Shown here: in pieces, positions 37,680-48,400 of the stretch | Layout of the letters: every line of letters starts with the position of its first letter | Numbering within the stretch: the stretch's first letter is position 1 | NCBI RefSeq assembly: GCF_001746415.1 | Contig: NZ_MEHJ01000001.1 | Coordinates: forward strand, 5,772,501-5,836,500 | Reading direction: 5' to 3' | Source of the DNA: Streptomyces agglomeratus | GTDB lineage: Bacteria > Actinomycetota > Actinomycetes > Streptomycetales > Streptomycetaceae | Length of the DNA: 64,000 bases | The notes under the pieces: model-generated | Told to the model about the DNA's origin: nothing | The model's input: only the letters and a program-made list of their open reading frames with translations | Databases searched by the model: none | Made by a program: the position numbers and the translations under genes

Positions 37680-39266
37680 CTAGGGGCGCGTGCAGCGCCC
37701 TGTCGCGGCGCCGGCCGGCGGGAGGCACAGGTAGACCCGGTCGGCCGGGCTGTCGCTCACCCAGCGGCCGACGCACTGGTCGGGCGTCGTACGGCCGTGC
37801 TCGGCGCAGAAGGACAGCGCCGCGCGGCCGTCGGCGAACGGGCCGGCGGCGTAGATCACCCAGTACCCGGGCCGAAACGACCGAAAGTCGTCGCTCCGCA
37901 GCACCTGGGCCCCCGGTACCTGGTGCCGGACGGCGGCGAGGCGGCGTTCGAGGGCGGTCCGCCCGGCGGTCAGCGGCTCGGAGTGGAGCTGCGTGATCCA
38001 GCCGCCGGCGACGGAGGGCGGCCGGGGCGGCGAGGTCTTCGTGGCCGGCGCGGGTGGGGCGGACGGTGGGGCCGACGTGGTCGCAGGCGCGTCCGGGCCC
38101 GGAGGTGAGGGGGACGGCGGGGCCTTCCGGGGCGCGCTCGTGGTGATCGCGGACGTGCCGCCGTTCCCTTTGTCCGCCGTGTGCGACCGCGGTTCCGGCT
38201 TCAGCGCGGCGTACGCCCCGGCGCCCAGCAGCGCCAGCGCCACGACGGCCGCCGCTGCCGCCAGCGGCGCCCGGCCGCGGCGCGGGCCCGCGCTCACGGT
38301 CGCGGACGCGCTCCCCGGGCCGACGGTCGGCAGCACGTGCGGCGTCGGCGCCCCGGGCCGTGGCGTGCCGGGCCGCGGTGTGTCGGTCCGCGTCGGCGAG
38401 GGCGGTACGGGCACGGGCGGCGGCGCCGGGAGGTGTCCCGCCTCGGCGACCGCCAGCAGCGCGTCGAGCCGGTCGGCGGACGGGCGCGCGGCAGCGTCCC
38501 GTACGAGCAGCTCCGCGAGCACCGGACCCAGCGGCCCGGCCTGCCGGGCCGGCGGGACGGGGTCGTCCAGCACGGCGGCCAGCGTGGCGAGGGTGCTGCC
38601 GCGGCGCATCGGGCTCACGCCCTCCACGCAGACGTACAGCGTCATGCCCAGCGACCAGAGGTCGGACGCCGGGAGGTCGGCGGAACCACGGACACGCTCC
38701 GGCGCCATGTACTCGGGGGACCCGATGACCTCGCCGGTCATGGTCAGGGACGCGGACCCCTGGACGGCGGCGATGCCGAAGTCGGTCAGGACCGCCCGGC
38801 CGTCGGCCCGCAGCAGGACGTTGGCCGGCTTCACGTCCCGGTGGTGGATACCGGCGGCGTGGGCGGCGCGCAGGGCGGCGAGGATCTCGCGGCCGGTGCG
38901 CGCCGCCTCCCGGGGCGGCAGGGGCCCTTCCTCCAGGCGGTGCTGGAGGGTACGGCCCGGCAGGAGCTCCATCACGAGCCAGGGGTGCGGCTCTTCGTCG
39001 ATGATGTGATGGATCGTCACCACGTGGGGGTGGCTGATTCTTGCCAGTGCTCTGGCCTCGCGCAGTACGCGCTCCCGCAGGACGCGCGTGGCCTCGGCGT
39101 CACCGGCCGCCACCGGGCCGGAGGACAGGACTTCCTTGAGGGCGACCTCGCGGTGAAGGGCGGTGTCGCGGGCACGCCATACGGTGCCCATGCCCCCTCT
39201 GCCGAGCCGCTCCAGCAGCTCGAAACGCCCGTCCACGATGTCCCCGATGTCCCCCGGCCCGTTCAT
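37680..39266 (-). CDS. membrane Ser/Thr protein kinase with SPOR-like outer domain
   Basis: 528 aa, ATG 39266. Hanks-type kinase domain 14 to about 275: GRGGMG (22-27), K44, catalytic HRDVKPANV (D144), DFG (162-164), GSPEYMAPE. A Pro/Thr-rich segment, one membrane helix (about 334-354) and a Ser/Pro-rich linker lead to an outer domain (about 421-506), GGWITQLHSE...AQVLRSDDF...GYWVIYAAGPF...ALSFCAEHG, whose beta-alpha-beta repeat resembles SPOR (peptidoglycan-binding) folds. PASTA repeats are absent. Four Cys (487, 498, 514, 525) could form two disulfides outside. Neighbour of a secreted protease gene. Confidence 0.9.
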   Translation of the reverse strand: MNGPGDIGDIVDGRFELLERLGRGGMGTVWRARDTALHREVALKEVLSSGPVAAGDAEATRVLRERVLREARALARISHPHVVTIHHIIDEEPHPWLVMELLPGRTLQHRLEEGPLPPREAARTGREILAALRAAHAAGIHHRDVKPANVLLRADGRAVLTDFGIAAVQGSASLTMTGEVIGSPEYMAPERVRGSADLPASDLWSLGMTLYVCVEGVSPMRRGSTLATLAAVLDDPVPPARQAGPLGPVLAELLVRDAAARPSADRLDALLAVAEAGHLPAPPPVPVPPSPTRTDTPRPGTPRPGAPTPHVLPTVGPGSASATVSAGPRRGRAPLAAAAAVVALALLGAGAYAALKPEPRSHTADKGNGGTSAITTSAPRKAPPSPSPPGPDAPATTSAPPSAPPAPATKTSPPRPPSVAGGWITQLHSEPLTAGRTALERRLAAVRHQVPGAQVLRSDDFRSFRPGYWVIYAAGPFADGRAALSFCAEHGRTTPDQCVGRWVSDSPADRVYLCLPPAGAATGRCTRP

Positions 39267-39290
39267 GGCGTCAGGGTAGAGGACCGGGCG

Positions 39291-40283
39291 TCAGCCGGCG
39301 CGGTACGCGGTCCAGCTGTCAGTCATCCGCGTGACCTGGCCCGCGGTGAACTGGTACATGCAGTTGTCGTACGTGTAGTCCATGAAGTTGTGGACCGGGT
39401 CGACGCCGGTCTTGCTGGCGCAGGAGTCGCGGCCGGTCGGGCACTGGTACGCGGCGCTCTTCTCGGCCGGGGTGTCGGTGACGTAGTCGCCGTTGCCGTT
39501 GCAGCCGCCCTGGAAGGTGTGGTAGAGCCCCATCCAGTGGCCGACTTCGTGGGTGGCCGTGTCGCCCTCGTTGTAGTTGGCGGAGCTGCCGCCCGGCAGC
39601 GACTTGTCGAGTACGACGACGCCGTCCATGCTCGGGTTGGAGTTGTACGAGCTCGGGAAGGTCGCCCAGCCGAGCAGGCCGCCGCTGAGGTTGGCGGTGT
39701 AGAAGTTCAGCGCGCCAGCGCCGCCCTTGCGCAGGGTCGACTTCATCTCCTTCTCGGCGGTCGAGCCGGACGCCAGGTTGTACCAGGAGGCGTTGTCCGT
39801 GTAGTCCGTACCGGCCAGCGTGAACTGGAAGTTGGAGTTGACGTTTCCGGTGCCCTGGCCGCCGAAGGCCGAGTTGAGCACCGCCATCTGGTTGTTGATG
39901 TCGGTAGCCGTGAGCTTGCCGGTGGTGCCGCTGTGCACGACGTGGAAGTAGACGGGGACGGTCGTCACGGCGGTGGCGGAAAAGCCCCTGGCGGTGGCGC
40001 CCGACGAGCGCAGCTTGTCGAGTCTCTTGCGCAGGTCCGCGTCCATGGCCTTGGCCTTGGCGGCGGTCACCTCGTTGGGCTCATGGGCGTGCTGGTCGCC
40101 GGAGGGGCGCGCCTCGCGGGCGGCGCTCACCGGGGCCTCCTCGACACACTTCTCGGCGGACGCCTTGGCGACGGCGACGCCTGCGGGTGCGGACAGCGTG
40201 GAAAGAGCCAGGGTTCCGGCCATCATCGCCGTACCGATGAAGCGCTTGCGCAGAAGGGGGGATATACGAGCAAGAGCACGCAC
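39291..40283 (-). CDS. secreted zinc metalloprotease, M43/pappalysin-like metzincin
   Basis: 330 aa from GTG 40283 (AGGAG 5 bases upstream); a longer open frame to 40382 lacks an SD. Signal peptide in about the first 40 residues. The metzincin zinc site [11 protein letters not shown] (H245, E246, H249, H255) and the Met-turn NFMDYT (M301) are complete. Several Cys fit an extracellular M43 protease. It lies 24 bases from the kinase start in the same direction; cotranscription is possible. Confidence 0.92.
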   Translation of the reverse strand: MRALARISPLLRKRFIGTAMMAGTLALSTLSAPAGVAVAKASAEKCVEEAPVSAAREARPSGDQHAHEPNEVTAAKAKAMDADLRKRLDKLRSSGATARGFSATAVTTVPVYFHVVHSGTTGKLTATDINNQMAVLNSAFGGQGTGNVNSNFQFTLAGTDYTDNASWYNLASGSTAEKEMKSTLRKGGAGALNFYTANLSGGLLGWATFPSSYNSNPSMDGVVVLDKSLPGGSSANYNEGDTATHEVGHWMGLYHTFQGGCNGNGDYVTDTPAEKSAAYQCPTGRDSCASKTGVDPVHNFMDYTYDNCMYQFTAGQVTRMTDSWTAYRAG

Positions 40284-40469
40284 GTTGACTCCTCGCGGGG
40301 GTGGGCGAGGTTGGGTTTTCCTCGCCGCTGCCCGGAGGTTATGTGTGCATGTCATATGTCGATGAGAAGCGATCAAGCCCAATCAATCTTCAGAGCAATT
40401 GGGGCATCGGGACGAAAAGTTTCGGCCTGGTCCAGACTTTGAGATGCGCAGGTAAGCCCTGGGGTTACC

Positions 40470-40521
40470 GAGGCGGGTGGTGTGTCCGCATTCGGATGGC
40501 GGATTCAACACCACCCGCCTC
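40470..40521 (-). terminator. phoD terminator
   Basis: 13-bp perfect arms (40470-40482 and 40509-40521) in the 287-base gap between phoD and the metalloprotease gene. The 26-base loop contains a further TCCGC/GCGGA pair, so a longer composite hairpin is likely. Confidence 0.75.
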
Positions 40522-40570
40522 TTCGCGTGATCTACGTGTAACAGGTCGAGGATTGGCTGAAAATCGTCGG

Positions 40571-42220
40571 TCAGCGGACCGGCTGGTTCACCCGCTCGAC
40601 CTTCTGCGTTCCGCTGAGCGTGCGGTACGAGCGCGCCCACCGCGCGGTGGCGTCCTGCCGCGCCTTGTCAGAGATGACGTAGTAGTCCATCTGCGAGCGC
40701 TCACCGGTGACGTCGAGGACGCCGTAGCCGTGCGAGTCCATGTCCAGCCACTTCACATGCCGGTTGGCGGCCTTGACGGCCGTCGAGGCGACCAGGGAGA
40801 CGGTCTGCGGCGCGACGTGCAGGATGTCGTCGAGGTTGTCCGAGGACACCGAGGTGACCACGAACTCGGTCGCAGCCGAAGGCGAGAGCGGATACGTCGC
40901 CGCCTTGACCGGCACGTCGTTGGCCCAGGCCATGTGGATGTCGCCGGTCAGGAAGACCGTGTTCTTGATCGCCCGGTCCCTGAGGTGGTTGATCAGTTCC
41001 TTGCGGTCGTCGGTGTAGCCGTCCCACTGGTCCACGTTGACCGCGAGACCCTCCTTGGGCAGACCGAGCAGCCCGGCGAGCGGCTCCAGCAGATGGGCCG
41101 GTACGGAGCCGAACGCCACCGGCGAGATCATCACCGACGTACCGACCAGCTTCCAGGCGGCGTCGGAGGAGGCGAGCCCCGACTTGAGCCAGTCCAGCTG
41201 CGCGCGGCCGGTGAGCGAACGCTCCGGGTCGTCGACCGCGCCGCTGCCGACGCTCGCCTGCTGCGAGCGGAACGACCGCAGGTCGAGCAGGTGCAGATCG
41301 GCCAGCTTGCCGAAGCGCAGCCGGCGGTAGACCGTGCCCTCCGTGGAGGCGCGGACCGGCATCCACTCGAAGTACGCCTGCTTCGCGGCGGCCACGCGTG
41401 CGGCCCACTCGCCCTCGGCGCCGGGCGTGTGGTTCTCCGCGCCCCCGGACCAGGCGTCGTTGGCCAGCTCGTGGTCGTCCCAGATGGCTATGACCGGGTG
41501 CGTGGCGTGCAGAGCCTGGAGGTCGGCGTCGGTCTTGTACGCGCCGTGGCGGGTGCGGTAGTCGGCGAGCGTGACGATCTCGTGGGCCGGCTCGTGCCGC
41601 CGGACGACGTACGGGGCCGTGGGATAGGCGCCGGTGGCGTACTCGTAGACGTAGTCACCGAGGTGCAGGACCGCGTCCAGGTCGGTACGGGCGGCGAGAT
41701 GGCGGTACGCGGAGAAGTAGCCCGACTCCCAGTTGGCGCAGGAGACGACACCGAAGCGCACACCGGGCGTGGCCGCGTCGGCCGCGGGAGCGGTGCGGGT
41801 GCGGGCGACGGGGGACACGGCGTCGCCCACGGTGAAGCGGAAGTAGTAGGCGGTCGCCGGGGACAGGCCCCGCACATCGGCCTTGACGGTGTGGTCGGTC
41901 GCCGCGCTCGCGGTCGTCGTGCCGGAGGCGACGGTTCTGGCGAACGCCCTGTCCTCGGCGACCTCCCATCTCACCGCCACATCGGGCCCCTTGCCGGAAC
42001 CCGGCACGGCGTCGGGGGAGGGGGTTATCCGGGTCCACAGCAGGACGCCGTCGGGCAGTGGATCGCCGGAAGCGACCCCGTGGAGGAACGTGGGAGCCGG
42101 TACGGCGGCGGCCGCGGCGGCGGCACTCGTACCGGTGGCGAGGGGAACGGCGACAGCGGTCACGGCAGCGGCCTTGACGACCGTACGGCGACTGGGAGAT
42201 GAAATGAATCGACTGGTCAC
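40571..42220 (-). CDS. phoD: PhoD-type alkaline phosphatase/phosphodiesterase, Tat-exported
   Basis: 549 aa from GTG 42220. Twin-arginine signal [15 protein letters not shown] near residues 8-22, then an Ala-rich c-region. A PhoD N-terminal beta domain is followed by the metallophosphoesterase with [24 protein letters not shown] and [10 protein letters not shown], the Fe/Ca-binding blocks of PhoD. It hydrolyses phosphomono- and diesters outside the cell and in streptomycetes is induced by phosphate starvation through PhoRP (established). I see no clear SD and no convincing PHO box; a nested palindrome lies at 42222-42246. Confidence 0.94.
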   Translation of the reverse strand: MTSRFISSPSRRTVVKAAAVTAVAVPLATGTSAAAAAAAVPAPTFLHGVASGDPLPDGVLLWTRITPSPDAVPGSGKGPDVAVRWEVAEDRAFARTVASGTTTASAATDHTVKADVRGLSPATAYYFRFTVGDAVSPVARTRTAPAADAATPGVRFGVVSCANWESGYFSAYRHLAARTDLDAVLHLGDYVYEYATGAYPTAPYVVRRHEPAHEIVTLADYRTRHGAYKTDADLQALHATHPVIAIWDDHELANDAWSGGAENHTPGAEGEWAARVAAAKQAYFEWMPVRASTEGTVYRRLRFGKLADLHLLDLRSFRSQQASVGSGAVDDPERSLTGRAQLDWLKSGLASSDAAWKLVGTSVMISPVAFGSVPAHLLEPLAGLLGLPKEGLAVNVDQWDGYTDDRKELINHLRDRAIKNTVFLTGDIHMAWANDVPVKAATYPLSPSAATEFVVTSVSSDNLDDILHVAPQTVSLVASTAVKAANRHVKWLDMDSHGYGVLDVTGERSQMDYYVISDKARQDATARWARSYRTLSGTQKVERVNQPVR

Positions 42221-42221
42221 G

Positions 42222-42246
42222 GCCGTACATTACTGATCAGTACGGC
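42222..42246. promoter_or_regulatory. nested palindrome adjacent to the phoD start
   Basis: GCCGTAC (42222-42228) / GTACGGC (42240-42246), and within it TACTGATCAGTA (42231-42242), a perfect 12-base palindrome. It begins 2 bases upstream of the phoD GTG, so a bound protein or hairpin would block initiation. Confidence 0.45.
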
Positions 42247-42248
42247 TC

Positions 42249-42284
42249 AAGGGTGGGCAAACGCAGGAACGTTCGCCCACCCTT
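42249..42284 (-). terminator. terminator after the DsbA-like gene
   Basis: Perfect 10-bp arms AAGGGTGGGC/GCCCACCCTT (42249-42258 and 42275-42284), extended by a partial AAACG/CGTTC pair. It separates the DsbA-like gene from phoD downstream on the same strand. Confidence 0.8.
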
Positions 42285-42305
42285 CGGTGAAGTGCCCTGT
42301 TTCCG

Positions 42306-43121
42306 CTATCCCTTGAGGGCCTTGTCGATCGCGGTCCGGAACTCCGCCGGTGTCATGGGCGGGTTCTCGTTGTCCGAACCGGTGACCGTTTTGCCGTCCA
42401 TCCTGAGCGTCGGGGTGCCCTTGACACCGCTCTTGTCGAAGACGGCCGACATCTTCAGCGCCCAGGCGTCGAAGGTGCCGTCCTGCACGTTCCGCTGGAA
42501 CTTCTTGTTGCCCTTCAGGGCGTCCACCTCGTCGGCCACCTTGATCAGGTAGTCGTCGTCGGCGAACTTGTCGTCCTGCTCCGCCGGGTGGTTCTTCTGC
42601 GAGTACAGCGCGCCCTTGTACTCCAGGAACGCCTCCGGGCCGACGTCGAGCGCGGCGCCCAGCGCGCTGAGCGCGTTCCGTGAGCCCTCACCGGGGATGG
42701 TCCGGTCGATGAAGGTCGCACCGACGTACTTGACCCTGTACTTGCCGGCCTCGACATCCTTCTCGATCGTCTCGCCGTTCGCCTGCTCGAAGGTCGCGCA
42801 GACGGGGCAGCGCGAGTCCTCGTACAGCTCCAGGGTCTTCTTGGCGTCCTTCTTGCCGACGAGGACGGTCGTGCCGTCCTTTCCCTCGGTGTTCGCGGGC
42901 GCGGTGACCTGCTTCTGGTTCTTGGCGGCCTCCCAGGCGGAGGGCTCGTTGGCCTGCATGACGCCGTATCCGACGCCGCCGGCCACCGCGAGGACGCCGA
43001 CGACGGACAGGGCGACGATCACCTGGCGGCGCGTCCTGTCCTTCTTCGCCTGGCGTTCGCGCTCGATGCGCAGCCGCTCGCGGGCGGCTGCCTTGCTGGC
43101 CTGGTTGTTGCGTGCGCTCAT
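42306..43121 (-). CDS. membrane-anchored DsbA-like thioredoxin-fold protein
   Basis: 271 aa, ATG 43121. A Lys/Arg-rich cytoplasmic head, one membrane helix (about 34-56) and an outer thioredoxin-like domain with the active-site C105-P-V-C108 (DSRCPVCATFE) and a cis-Pro loop GVKGTPTLRM. It is a DsbA/DsbG (thioredoxin_4) type oxidoreductase or isomerase acting outside the membrane. No DsbB or VKOR-like partner is obvious next to it; the upstream membrane protein is a candidate only by position. Confidence 0.9.
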   Translation of the reverse strand: MSARNNQASKAAARERLRIERERQAKKDRTRRQVIVALSVVGVLAVAGGVGYGVMQANEPSAWEAAKNQKQVTAPANTEGKDGTTVLVGKKDAKKTLELYEDSRCPVCATFEQANGETIEKDVEAGKYRVKYVGATFIDRTIPGEGSRNALSALGAALDVGPEAFLEYKGALYSQKNHPAEQDDKFADDDYLIKVADEVDALKGNKKFQRNVQDGTFDAWALKMSAVFDKSGVKGTPTLRMDGKTVTGSDNENPPMTPAEFRTAIDKALKG

Positions 43122-43172
43122 GGTCGTGTTCTCCGTACGGGAAATCGAGGGGGTGAGGGGTGCCGGTCTGGC

Positions 43173-43871
43173 TCAGGCGGAAACGAGCGCCGAGCGCGGC
43201 GGACCCCTGCGTCCCACGGAGTGCACGAACAGGCGGCCGGGGGAGGCGGTACGGACCCGGCGGGCGGGCCGCACCGTGCGGCGTACGGGAAGGTCGAGCG
43301 CACCGGCAGCGGCGGCCGCGAGCAGCAGCGGCCGGAAGGTGACCGCCCCCACGCTCCGCAGCAGCCCGGCGAGCGCCGCCTCACCGCGCCGCAGCCAGGC
43401 CGCGGCGAGCAGCCCCACCGCGACGTGGGCGGCGAGCAGCGCCCACGGCAGCGCGGGATCGGGCGAGCTGAGGAGGGCGGCGGCGCTGCTCCGGGGGTCG
43501 GTGGCCTCCACGAGCTGAGCGCCCAGTCCGCCGTCGGCGCCGCCGCCGCACAGTACGTCGAACCCGACCGAGCGCAGCGAGCCGGCCACCGGCCCGCCCG
43601 CGGCGCCGTAACAGAGGTGCTGCCCGGTGGTGAAGACGGTGTCGGCGGCCAGCTCCAGCGGTACGAGCAGCCCGGCGATGGCGCCGAAGCCCCGCTCGCG
43701 GCCCGCCAGCGCGTACGCCACGGCGAACACGGCGGCCGCGATCCCGGCCACCACGGTCAGCGGCAACGGCACCCGGGACAGCAGCACATGGGAGGCAGCC
43801 GAGAGCGTGACGACGAGCGCGGTGAAAAGCGCCGCACGCACCACCCTCAGCTGCGTCCCCGATACGTCCAT
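43173..43871 (-). CDS. polytopic membrane protein of unknown function
   Basis: 232 aa from ATG 43871; GTG 43889 (AGGAGG only 2 bases upstream) is an alternative. About five hydrophobic helices, an outer loop with two Cys (TTGQHLCYG and DVLCGGG) and an Arg-rich tail LPVRRTVRPARRVRTASPG. I do not recognise a family. It lies 51 bases upstream of the DsbA-like gene on the same strand, so the paired outer-loop cysteines may be its substrate or partner; this is inference. Confidence 0.75.
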   Translation of the reverse strand: MDVSGTQLRVVRAALFTALVVTLSAASHVLLSRVPLPLTVVAGIAAAVFAVAYALAGRERGFGAIAGLLVPLELAADTVFTTGQHLCYGAAGGPVAGSLRSVGFDVLCGGGADGGLGAQLVEATDPRSSAAALLSSPDPALPWALLAAHVAVGLLAAAWLRRGEAALAGLLRSVGAVTFRPLLLAAAAAGALDLPVRRTVRPARRVRTASPGRLFVHSVGRRGPPRSALVSA

Positions 43872-43932
43872 GGAACGTGAGTTTGCCACGGCCTCCTGTA
43901 AGGGAGTCCTAAAGCCGTCGCGGTCCGGCCGC

Positions 43933-45267
43933 TCAGAGGCCGGGGATGCGGCCGTTGCGGAACAGGTCCACGAAGATCTGGTGGTCGGCCCGCGCCCGCG
44001 CCCCGTAGGAGTGCGCGAAGTCCACCAGCAGGTCCCCGAAGCTCTCCTCGTCGCCCGCGATCGCCGCGTCGATGGCCCGCTCGGTGGAGAACGGCACCAG
44101 CGAGTGGCCGCTCTCGTCGTCCGCCGCCGAGTGCATCGTGGCCGTCGCCCGGCCGAGGTCCGCGACGACCGCCGCGATCTCGTCCAGGTCGTCGATGTCC
44201 GACCAGTCGAGGTCCACGGCGTACGGCGAGACCTCCGCGACCAGCTGTCCCGTGCCGTCCAGCTCCGTCCAGCCGAGCCACGGGTCCGCGTGCGCCTGGA
44301 GGGCCCGCTGCGAGATGACCGTGCGGTGGCCCTCGTGCTGGAAGTACTCACGGACGCTGCCGTCGGTGATGTGCCGGGAGACCGCCGGGGTCTGTGCCTG
44401 CTTCATGTAGATCACGACGTCGTTCTCCAGGGCGTCGCTGTTGCCTTCGAGCAGGATGTTGTACGACGGCAGGCCGGCGGACCCGATCCCGATGCCGCGC
44501 CGCCCGACGACGTCCTTCACCCGGTACGAGTCGGGCCGGGTCAGGCTCGCCTCGGGCAGCGTCTCCAGGTAGCCGTCGAAGGCCGCGAGCACCTTGTAGC
44601 GGGTGGCGGCGTCGAGGTCGATGGAGCCGCCGCCGGGGGCGAAGCGGCGCTCGAAGTCACGGATCTCGGTCATCGAGTCGAGCAGCCCGAACCGGGTCAG
44701 CGAGCGGGCGGAGCGCAGCGCGCCGAGCAGCGGCCCCTCGGCCGTGTCCAGCGTGAACGGCGGCAGGTCCGCTATACCGCTGCTCTTGGCACCGGTGGCC
44801 AGCGCGCGGATGCGCTCGCGGTAGGCGGCGGCGTACGTCAGCACCAGTTCGGTGATCTGCTCGTCGCTGAGCGCCTTGGTGTAGCCGATGAGCGCGACGG
44901 AGGCGGCCAAGCGCTTGAGGTCCCAGGTGAAGGGGCCGACGTACGCCTCGTCGAAGTCGTTGACGTTGAAGATCAGCCGGCCCTGGGAGTCCATGTACGT
45001 GCCGAAGTTCTCGGCGTGCAGGTCGCCGTGGATCCACACCCGCCCGGTCCGCTCGTCGAGGTACGGCCCGCCCTGCTGCTCGCGCTCCAGGTCGGCGTAG
45101 AACAGGGAGGCGGTGCCCCGGTAGAAGGCGAAGGCGGAGGCTGCCATCTTGCGGAACTTCACCCGGAAGGCGGCGGGGTCGGCGGCCAGGAGCCGGCCGA
45201 ACGCGGTCTCGAAGACGGCGAGGATCTGCTCGCCGCGCTGAGCGGCGTCTGTCTGCTGGACCGACAT
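43933..45267 (-). CDS. DUF2252 family protein
   Basis: 444 aa from ATG 45267 with AGGAGG upstream. DUF2252 landmarks: WIHGDLHAENFGTYMD, FNVNDFDEAYVGPFTWDL and LGRATATMHSAADD. The HGDLHxxN/NDFD pair recalls the catalytic and metal-binding motifs of aminoglycoside-phosphotransferase/kinase folds, so a phosphotransferase is plausible, but no function is proven. Divergent from dnaE across 167 bases. Confidence 0.9.
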   Translation of the reverse strand: MSVQQTDAAQRGEQILAVFETAFGRLLAADPAAFRVKFRKMAASAFAFYRGTASLFYADLEREQQGGPYLDERTGRVWIHGDLHAENFGTYMDSQGRLIFNVNDFDEAYVGPFTWDLKRLAASVALIGYTKALSDEQITELVLTYAAAYRERIRALATGAKSSGIADLPPFTLDTAEGPLLGALRSARSLTRFGLLDSMTEIRDFERRFAPGGGSIDLDAATRYKVLAAFDGYLETLPEASLTRPDSYRVKDVVGRRGIGIGSAGLPSYNILLEGNSDALENDVVIYMKQAQTPAVSRHITDGSVREYFQHEGHRTVISQRALQAHADPWLGWTELDGTGQLVAEVSPYAVDLDWSDIDDLDEIAAVVADLGRATATMHSAADDESGHSLVPFSTERAIDAAIAGDEESFGDLLVDFAHSYGARARADHQIFVDLFRNGRIPGL

Positions 45268-45434
45268 CGCCGGTTGCCTCCTGGTGCATGACGTTTTTGA
45301 CAAAATGGACAGGGCATTCCCTGGGTCCAACGCCTGACCGTACTCGTGAGTGCCCCTTCGTTGTCAGTCGGCCGACGTAGACTTCCGAGCTGTCCCCCCA
45401 CCCGTCACCGACCGTTCTGCCGGAGGCCCTCGCC

Positions 45435-48400
45435 GTGACCAAGCCGCCCTTCACGCACCTTCACGTACACACCCAGTACTCGCTGCTGGACGGTGCCGCG
45501 CGGCTCAAGGACATGTTCGAGGCGTGCAACGAGATGGGCATGTCGCACATTGCGATGACCGACCACGGCAACCTGCACGGGGCGTACGACTTCTTCCATT
45601 CGGCGAAGAAGGCCGGGGTCACGCCGATCATCGGCATCGAGGCGTACGTCGCCCCCGAGTCGCGGCGCAACAAGCGGCGCATCCAGTGGGGCCAGCCGCA
45701 CCAGAAGCGCGACGACGTGTCCGGTTCGGGTGGTTATACGCACAAGACGATCTGGGCGGCGAACAAGACCGGCCTGCACAACCTCTTCCGGCTGTCCTCC
45801 GACGCGTACGCCGAGGGCTGGCTCACGAAGTGGCCGCGCATGGACAAGGAGACCATCTCCCAGTGGTCGGAGGGCCTGATCGCCTCCACCGGGTGCCCCT
45901 CGGGCGAGGTCCAGACGCGGCTGCGGCTCGGCCAGTTCGACGAGGCGGTCCAGGCCGCGTCGGACTACAAGGACATCTTCGGCGAGGGCCGCTACTTCCT
46001 GGAGCTGATGGACCACGGCATCGAGATCGAGCGCCGGGTCCGCGACGGGCTGCTGGAGATCGGCAAGAAGCTGAACATCCCGCCGCTCGTCACCAACGAC
46101 TCCCACTACACCTACGCCGGCGAGGCGACGGCGCACGACGCGCTGCTGTGCATCCAGACCGGCAAGAACCTCTCCGACCCGGACCGCTTCCGCTTCGACG
46201 GCACCGGCTACTACCTGAAGTCGACCGACGAGATGTACGCCGTCGACTCCTCGGACGCCTGGCAGGAGGGCTGCGCCAACACGCTCCTGGTCGCGCAGCA
46301 GATCGACACGGAGGGCTGGTTCAAGGAGCGGAACCTGATGCCGAAGTTCGATGTGCCCGAGGGGTACACCGAGGTGACGTGGTTCCGCGAGGAGACCATG
46401 CGCGGCATGGCCCGCCGCTTCCCGAACGGCATCCCGGACGACCGGCTCAAGCAGGTCGAGTACGAGATGAAGATCATCATCGACATGGGCTTCCCGGGAT
46501 ACTTCCTGGTGGTCGCCGACTTCATCATGTGGGCCAAGAACAACGGCATCGCGGTCGGCCCCGGCCGTGGCTCCGCGGCCGGCTCGATCGTCGCGTACGC
46601 CATGGGCATCACCGACCTCGACCCGATCGAGCACGGCCTGATCTTCGAGCGGTTCCTCAACCCCGAGCGCATCTCGATGCCCGATGTCGACATCGACTTC
46701 GACGAGCGCAGGCGCGGTGAGGTGATCAGGTACGTCACCGAGAAGTACGGCGCCGACAAGGTCGCCATGATCGGCACGTACGGAAAGATCAAGGCCAAGA
46801 ACGCGATCAAGGACTCCGCACGCGTCCTCGGCTACCCGTACGCGATGGGCGACCGCCTCACCAAGGCCATGCCCGCCGACGTCCTCGGCAAGGGCATCGA
46901 CCTCAACGGCATCACCGACCCCAAGCACCCGCGCTACAGCGAGGCCGGCGAGATCCGGTCGATGTACGAGAACGAGCCGGACGTCAAGAAGGTCATCGAC
47001 ACCGCCAAGGGCGTCGAGGGCCTCGTCCGGCAGATGGGCGTCCACGCGGCCGGCGTGATCATGTCCAGCGAGACGATCACCGACCACGTGCCCGTCTGGG
47101 TGCGGCACACCGACGGCGTGACGATCACGCAGTGGGACTACCCGAGCTGTGAGTCGCTCGGCCTGCTGAAGATGGACTTCCTCGGCCTGCGCAACCTCAC
47201 GATCATGGACGACGCCGTCAAGATGGTGAAGTCCAACAAGGGCGTCGACCTGGAGCTGCTCAGCCTCCCGCTCGACGACCCGGCGACGTACGAACTGCTC
47301 TGCCGCGGTGACACGCTCGGCGTCTTCCAGTTCGACGGCGGCCCGATGCGGTCCCTGCTGCGGCTGATGAAGCCCGACAACTTCGAGGACATTTCCGCCG
47401 TCTCGGCCCTGTACCGGCCGGGCCCGATGGGCATGAACTCGCACACGAACTACGCGCTGCGCAAGAACGGCCAGCAGGAGATCACGCCGATCCACCCGGA
47501 GCTGGAGGAGCCCCTCAAGGAGGTCCTCGGCCTGACGCACGGCCTGATCGTGTACCAGGAGCAGGTGCAGAAGGCCGCGCAGATCATCGCGGGTTACTCG
47601 CTCGGCGAGGCCGACATCCTGCGTCGCGTCATGGGCAAGAAGAAGCCCGACGAGCTCCAGAAGAACTTCGTCCTCTTCCAGGCGGGCGCGAAGAAGAAGG
47701 GGTACTCCGACGCCGCGATCCAGGCGCTGTGGGACGTGCTGGTCCCCTTCGCCGGATACGCGTTCAACAAGGCGCACTCCTCGGCGTACGGACTGGTCAC
47801 CTACTGGACGGCGTACCTCAAGGCTAACTACCCCGCCGAGTACATGGCGGCGCTGCTGACCTCGGTCAAGGACGACAAGGACAAGTCGGCCGTCTACCTG
47901 AACGAGTGTCGGCGCATGGGCATCAAGGTGCTCCCGCCGAACGTGAACGAGTCCGAGTCGAACTTCGCCGCGCAGGGCGACGACGTGATCCTCTTCGGCC
48001 TGACCGCCATCCGCAACGTCGGCCAGAACGTCGTGGACTCGATCATCCGGTGCCGCAAGGCGAAGGGGAAGTACAGCTCCTTCCCCGACTTCCTCGACAA
48101 GGTCGAGGCGGTCGTCTGCAACAAGCGGACCGTCGAATCCCTCATCAAGGCCGGCGCCTTCGACGAGATGGGCCACACCCGCAAGGGCCTCGTCGCGCAC
48201 CACGAGCCGATGATCGACAACGTGGTGCAGGTCAAGCGCAAGGAGGCGGAGGGGCAGTTCGACCTCTTCGGCGGCATGGGCGAGGAGGAGAGCGACGAAC
48301 CGGGCTTCGGGCTCGACGTCGAGTTCTCCGACATCGAGTGGGAGAAGTCGTACCTGCTCGCGCAGGAGCGCGAGATGCTCGGCCTGTACGTCTCCGACCA

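Noticed and set aside
42222..42300. PHO box for phoD
   Set aside because: I looked for 11-bp direct repeats of GTTCACC type before the start and found none convincing; control may lie further upstream.
45297..45302. Perfect TTGACA as a dnaE promoter
   Set aside because: No -10-like hexamer occurs 16-19 bases downstream, so it was not annotated.
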